Positions 6,860 through 9,295 of a stretch of DNA of 9,295 bases are shown here, one piece after another (position 1 is the first letter of the stretch; each line of letters starts with the position of its first letter). The notes below the pieces were generated by a model that saw only the letters and a program-made list of their open reading frames with translations, ran no database searches and was not told where the DNA came from. Origin of the DNA: an uncultured Porphyromonadaceae bacterium. GTDB lineage: Bacteria; Bacteroidota; Bacteroidia; Bacteroidales; Muribaculaceae. A program made the position numbers and the translations under genes. Location: NCBI GenBank assembly GCA_900552325.1, contig URZG01000070.1:1-9295 (forward strand). Direction: 5' to 3'.

Positions 6860-7438
6860 TTACTGAGGGTTTTCCTCAAGCCATTTAGTCCGGACAAAAT
6901 CAGGGAGATGCCTGACTGAGAAATTTGAGAATGTCACCTCAAACCCCTCTCCGTCGGGAGATGCTCCCATCATCCCGATCTTTATGGGACAATTTGCTTC
7001 CATCCAGGCATTACGCATCAGTTTATAGTCCTGATCATCGAACGAATAGAATATTTCGATTGCATCACGACGGCGCACAGCCTTTATCTAGATGAAATCC
7101 ACCGGTTTGTCAAGGCTCGTAACGCTCCAGTCCGACGTGTGATGTGTCACGACCGTACTGAGATTATATTTGCCGTCGACAAACTCAATACCGGCTTTAA
7201 TATAATTTTCATGATCTATACGCAACATCATCCTGGCCTGATCAAAGCGAGTCTTATAATCCCCTGAAATCTTTACCTTTGCCTCAAATTCGCCTCCATA
7301 TTCGGCATAATAGAAAGGCGCGTCATCGACGGTGAATCCGTAATGGGAAATCCGCCAGTAGTCACTTTGTGGAGTGACTGTCATCGACAAGGATCCTTCT
7401 GAGACAGACCACTGCGCCGGTTCATTGAACCAGTTCAT
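6860..7438 (-). pseudogene. DUF1349 (concanavalin A-like fold) protein interrupted by one in-frame TAG
   Basis: The product resembles DUF1349 (PF07081) proteins of about 190-200 residues, predicted beta-sandwich proteins of unclear role, some related to YesU. The N-terminal part reads MNWFNEPAQW, then SDYWRISHYGF, FYYAEYGGEFEAKVKISGDY, FDQARMML and IKAGIEFVDG. After codon 116 there is a TAG (7090-7088), then the same frame continues without a shift through IKAVRRRDAIEIFYSFDD, ASPDGEGFEVTF and FSNFSVRHLP to TAA at 6860-6862. In my memory of the family this position is Trp (pattern W-[IL]-[RK]-x-x-R), so TGG to TAG is the simplest explanation. Both halves keep family sequence, so the change looks recent. 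Alternatives are a base-call error, or read-through or suppression. It lies 79 bases downstream of the acetyltransferase on the same strand, with no clear promoter of its own. Confidence 0.85.
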
Positions 7439-7517
7439 TTTCTCAAGTGTCTGAGGGTATGCAGACAGGATGACAATAGTAGTGTGATAAAAGTGAAATA
7501 TTTCATATACGACGAAT

Positions 7518-8081
7518 TTATTCTGACCGGATTGTCTTTATTACCTTGCATGGATTACCTACTGCAACCGAAAAGGGTGGGATGTCTGACACCACCACGC
7601 TTCCGGCCCCGATAACACAGTTGTCGCCGATATTTACCCCGGGTAAAACTGATACGCCGGCTCCGATCCATACATTGTTGCCGATATTTATCGGTAGGGC
7701 AAATTCAAGGCCTTGGTTCCTTTCTCCGGCATTAATGGGATGGCCGGAAGTATAGAAGCCACAGTTCGGAGCTACAAAGACATTGTCACCGAATATCACC
7801 GGGGCTGCGTCGAGAATAACGAGATTGTGGTTCGAATAGAAGTTCCTGCCGATATGAATATTGTAGCCGTAATCGCAATGAAACGGCTGTTCGATCAGAA
7901 AGTCTCCTTTTGTGGAGCCCAGAATCTGAGTCATAATTTTTTTACGGTTCTCCGTATCCTTTGGTCGCAAATTATTATAATCATGGCACAATTCTTTACA
8001 TTCCAGCCTTTCGGCGATAAGAGCTGAATCGTTGTTGGCATCGTAGATCATGCCTGCGAGCATTTTATCTTTCTCTGTCAT
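7518..8081 (-). CDS. Maltose/galactoside-type sugar O-acetyltransferase (LacA/Maa/NodL family)
   Basis: Predicted cytoplasmic trimeric enzyme moving an acetyl group from acetyl-CoA to a sugar hydroxyl; the natural sugar is unknown. The 187 residues match the family. Residues 3-55 form the N-terminal Mac domain (EKDKMLAGMIYDANN). A left-handed beta-helix of hexapeptide repeats follows, visible as IHIGRN (75-80), VIFGDNVFVAPN (95-106), INIGNNVWIGAGVSVLPGVN (131-150) and IGDNCVIGAGSVV. His114 in TSGHP corresponds to the catalytic His of LacA. The C-terminal GNPCKVIK is the usual CoA-proximal end. The ATG at 8081 gives the standard Mac-domain opening and has a promoter match at 8109-8140. It is divergent from the LuxR-type regulator and is followed, 79 bases on, by the broken DUF1349 gene. 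Confidence 0.93.
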   Translation of the reverse strand: MTEKDKMLAGMIYDANNDSALIAERLECKELCHDYNNLRPKDTENRKKIMTQILGSTKGDFLIEQPFHCDYGYNIHIGRNFYSNHNLVILDAAPVIFGDNVFVAPNCGFYTSGHPINAGERNQGLEFALPINIGNNVWIGAGVSVLPGVNIGDNCVIGAGSVVVSDIPPFSVAVGNPCKVIKTIRSE

Positions 8082-8108
8082 TTGTGATCAAGTATCTTGT
8101 TTATGCGG

Positions 8109-8140
8109 CAAAATTACCTATCCTCGTGATAATGCACAAT
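8109..8140 (-). promoter_or_regulatory. Promoter of the O-acetyltransferase gene (Bacteroidota type)
   Basis: On the minus strand, ATTG (8140-8137) is followed after 20 bases by TAATTTTG (8116-8109), an exact -7 match with a one-mismatch -33. The gap from the -7 box to the ATG is 27 bases. The same 8-base -7 sequence occurs in front of trmN. Confidence 0.6.
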
Positions 8141-8186
8141 AGCTATAAATAACCAATTTCGTCAGTCCTGGATAAGAATATTATAC

Positions 8187-8208
8187 ACTCTTTATTTCCC
8201 AAAAGAGT
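8187..8208. repeat. Inverted repeat upstream of the LuxR-type regulator, possible operator
   Basis: ACTCTTT (8187-8193) and AAAGAGT (8202-8208) are perfect inverted 7-base arms around an 8-base spacer. It lies about 20 bases upstream of the regulator's -7 box and about 47 bases upstream of the acetyltransferase's -33 box. A dimeric regulator such as the adjacent LuxR-type protein could bind here, but that is inference. Confidence 0.35.
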
Positions 8209-8209
8209 C

Positions 8210-8236
8210 TTGTGTCAACAACAATTATTATCTTTG
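8210..8236 (+). promoter_or_regulatory. Promoter of the LuxR-type regulator gene
   Basis: TATCTTTG (8229-8236) matches TAnnTTTG exactly. A possible -33 TTG lies at 8210-8212 with a short 16-base spacer, so the upstream element is doubtful. The leader from the -7 box to the ATG is 37 bases. Confidence 0.55.
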
Positions 8237-8273
8237 CACAGTCTGGCATATTTATATATTAAAGTGTTTATCA

Positions 8274-9017
8274 ATGGGAATAAATGTCTTACCTGAACTG
8301 GATAAAGTACTGAGAAAGCAACCGTCAAAAAGCGATCCGGAAGAACTGTTACGGATTTCTGGTTATGCCGAATATCTATCCGGCATAGAAAATGTGGTGG
8401 CGGTAGTCAGCGACCTGGGTAAGGGTACAAGCCGTATATTCCCGGGTAAATTCGGCAAGATTCTCGGTATCGGCAATTATAACGGAGAAGATTCGATTTG
8501 GGAGAAGGAGATTCTAAATCTTATGGATGCGGATGGACGGGAAGAAAAATTTCTTGCTGAATTGCGGTTCTTCAATTACTTGCGTCATCTACCGCCCTGG
8601 AAGCGACAGGATTATTATCTCGTTTCAAAATTACGCTTCAAGAACGTTTACGGAACCTCGATAGAAGTCCTGCACCGGATGTATTATATATATTCTAAGG
8701 ACTATGATACTGTCAGTTATGCTTTATGTCTTTATGGTGCTAAGGTGTTCGATTTTCCGGGCAAAAGTATTGTGGTATATTCTTTGACCGGTATTTTTGA
8801 AGAACTGACCTCAAAAGAAGACTCCTCAATCCTCACCCCCAGAGAGCAACAGATTCTGAAACTTATAGAATCGGGGATGACAAGTGTGCGGATTGCTGAT
8901 GCTCTTTCAATCAGTCGCCACACAGTGAACCGTCACAGGCAGGGGATATTGGCTAAATTACAGGTGAGGAATTCAGTAGAGGCATGCAGAATAGCCAAAT
9001 CAATGAAAATCATTTAA
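8274..9017 (+). CDS. LuxR-type HTH transcriptional regulator with an N-terminal PAS-like domain
   Basis: A 247-residue predicted DNA-binding regulator. The C-terminal 60 residues are a GerE/LuxR helix-turn-helix: LTPREQQIL (187-195), then IADALSISRHTVNRHR (207-222), with the recognition helix in the second half, then ILAKLQVRNSVEA. There is no receiver domain with phosphorylatable Asp, so it is not a classical response regulator. The N-terminal 180 residues resemble the PAS-like sensor part of Bacteroidales regulators of this length: LSGIENVVAVVSD, IFPGKFGKILG, a helical block WEKEILNLMD, ELRFFNYLRHLPPWKRQDYYL, then beta-strand LHRMYYIY. I recall HPDD-like residues at the position occupied here by MDADGREEK. 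The ligand is unknown. It is divergent from the acetyltransferase gene, its most obvious target besides itself. Its TAA overlaps the opposing gene's stop. Confidence 0.85.
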   Translation: MGINVLPELDKVLRKQPSKSDPEELLRISGYAEYLSGIENVVAVVSDLGKGTSRIFPGKFGKILGIGNYNGEDSIWEKEILNLMDADGREEKFLAELRFFNYLRHLPPWKRQDYYLVSKLRFKNVYGTSIEVLHRMYYIYSKDYDTVSYALCLYGAKVFDFPGKSIVVYSLTGIFEELTSKEDSSILTPREQQILKLIESGMTSVRIADALSISRHTVNRHRQGILAKLQVRNSVEACRIAKSMKII

Positions 9018-9295
9018 ATTGAGATCGACTCGATCTCAAATAACGGCGAGATCGGGAAAACTCGCCAGGGAAGCAGGAGCACGAGTTCCTCTCCGCGGTC
9101 ATTCTCGAAGAAAAAATAGAACACCCTGGCCGATTTCAGCGTTACTGGCCCGATTTTCAAACGCCCGTTAATCTCTCCTTCACGGGCGGTATCGTCATCA
9201 TTGATTTCCTCGAAATCCTCCTGACGGCACAGATAGAAGTCACCGAACCGTCTTACCGGAATGTTACCGTCCACTGGCCGTCCGTCACTCCATGT
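9014..9295 (-). CDS. Unknown protein, C-terminal part; 5' end beyond the window
   Basis: I do not recognise this protein. The frame stays open to the window edge (it reads Thr-Trp-Ser-Asp-Gly-Arg-Pro before a GTG at 9274), so about 93 codons are visible and the gene probably begins outside. A start at the GTG cannot be excluded. The visible part has short alternating hydrophobic and charged strands (FGDFYLCRQ, LKIGPVTLKSARVFYFFF, ELVLLLPWRVFPISPLF), suggesting a small beta-rich domain, with an acidic loop (EEINDDD). No catalytic motif is seen. It converges on the LuxR-type regulator: the two TAA stops share bases (9014-9017), and its last codons contain the hairpin at 9019-9039. Confidence 0.6.
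   Translation of the reverse strand, partial: TWSDGRPVDGNIPVRRFGDFYLCRQEDFEEINDDDTAREGEINGRLKIGPVTLKSARVFYFFFENDRGEELVLLLPWRVFPISPLFEIESISI
9019..9039. terminator. Hairpin at the convergent regulator/unknown gene junction
   Basis: TTGAGATCG (9019-9027) and CGATCTCAA (9031-9039) form a perfect 9-bp stem with a 3-base loop (ACT). It begins 2 bases after the regulator's stop and lies inside the last codons (FEIESIS) of the opposing gene. On the minus strand the stem is followed by the AT-rich AATTTAAATGATTTT, a fair intrinsic-terminator tail; on the plus strand no T-run follows. Confidence 0.7.

Noticed and set aside
7088..7090. Genetic code change or selenocysteine-like recoding at the TAG
   Set aside because: RF1 is encoded in the same window, only one gene is affected, and no recoding structure is evident around the codon. 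A point mutation is simpler.
7474..7481. Possible separate promoter for the DUF1349 gene (minus strand TACTATTG)
   Set aside because: It has one mismatch to TAnnTTTG and no -33 element at the expected spacing; cotranscription with the acetyltransferase is as likely.
7495..7504. GAAATATTTC perfect palindrome downstream of the acetyltransferase
   Set aside because: It is a 10-base AT-rich palindrome with no loop and no associated promoter box; too weak to call an operator.
7713..8027. Plus-strand open frame of 104 codons inside the acetyltransferase gene
   Set aside because: It is antisense to clear hexapeptide-repeat coding sequence; repeated codon patterns of the real gene explain it.

Overview
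The window looks like a chromosomal housekeeping stretch from a member of the Bacteroidales; Muribaculaceae is my best guess, from protein resemblance recalled and not searched. Two things support this. The proteins (RF1, long-type PyrF, PGK, EngB, TrmN, a methyltransferase with a THUMP-like tail) read like Bacteroidales versions. Intergenic gaps also carry the Bacteroidota promoter -7 element TAnnTTTG, in several cases with a TTTG-like -33 element about 20 bases upstream, while ribosome binding sites of the Shine-Dalgarno type are absent or badly placed.

Layout. 1-2931 (+): the 3' two thirds of prfA (release factor 1), then pyrF (orotidine-5'-phosphate decarboxylase), then pgk (phosphoglycerate kinase) behind its own promoter and followed by a strong hairpin. 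3002-4183 (+): a class I methyltransferase. Its last 51 bases overlap, tail to tail, the end of a minus-strand pair: trmN (tRNA m6A methyltransferase) translationally coupled by ATGA to a CPBP-family intramembrane protease (4133-5787). A compact divergent promoter region (5788-5914) separates trmN from engB (+), which is followed by a 64-residue unknown protein and a 20-bp hairpin.

6860-9295 is more accessory in character. It holds a DUF1349 gene split by a single in-frame TAG where the family appears to have Trp, a maltose/galactoside-type O-acetyltransferase (both minus), a divergent LuxR-type regulator (+), and the cut end of an unknown minus-strand gene that converges on the regulator with a shared hairpin terminator.

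Functionally, the left two thirds serves translation and RNA modification (RF1, TrmN, EngB, probably the THUMP-like methyltransferase) plus core metabolism (PyrF, PGK). I found no CRISPR array, insertion sequence, phage module, RNA gene or defence island. I do not see a convincing new multi-gene system. The best leads are the amber-interrupted DUF1349 gene, the apparently leaderless trmN promoter, the coding sequences that double as convergent terminators or overlaps, and the regulator with an unfamiliar N-terminal domain. No gene-free stretch exceeds 300 bases; the longest is the 192-base gap between the acetyltransferase and the regulator.
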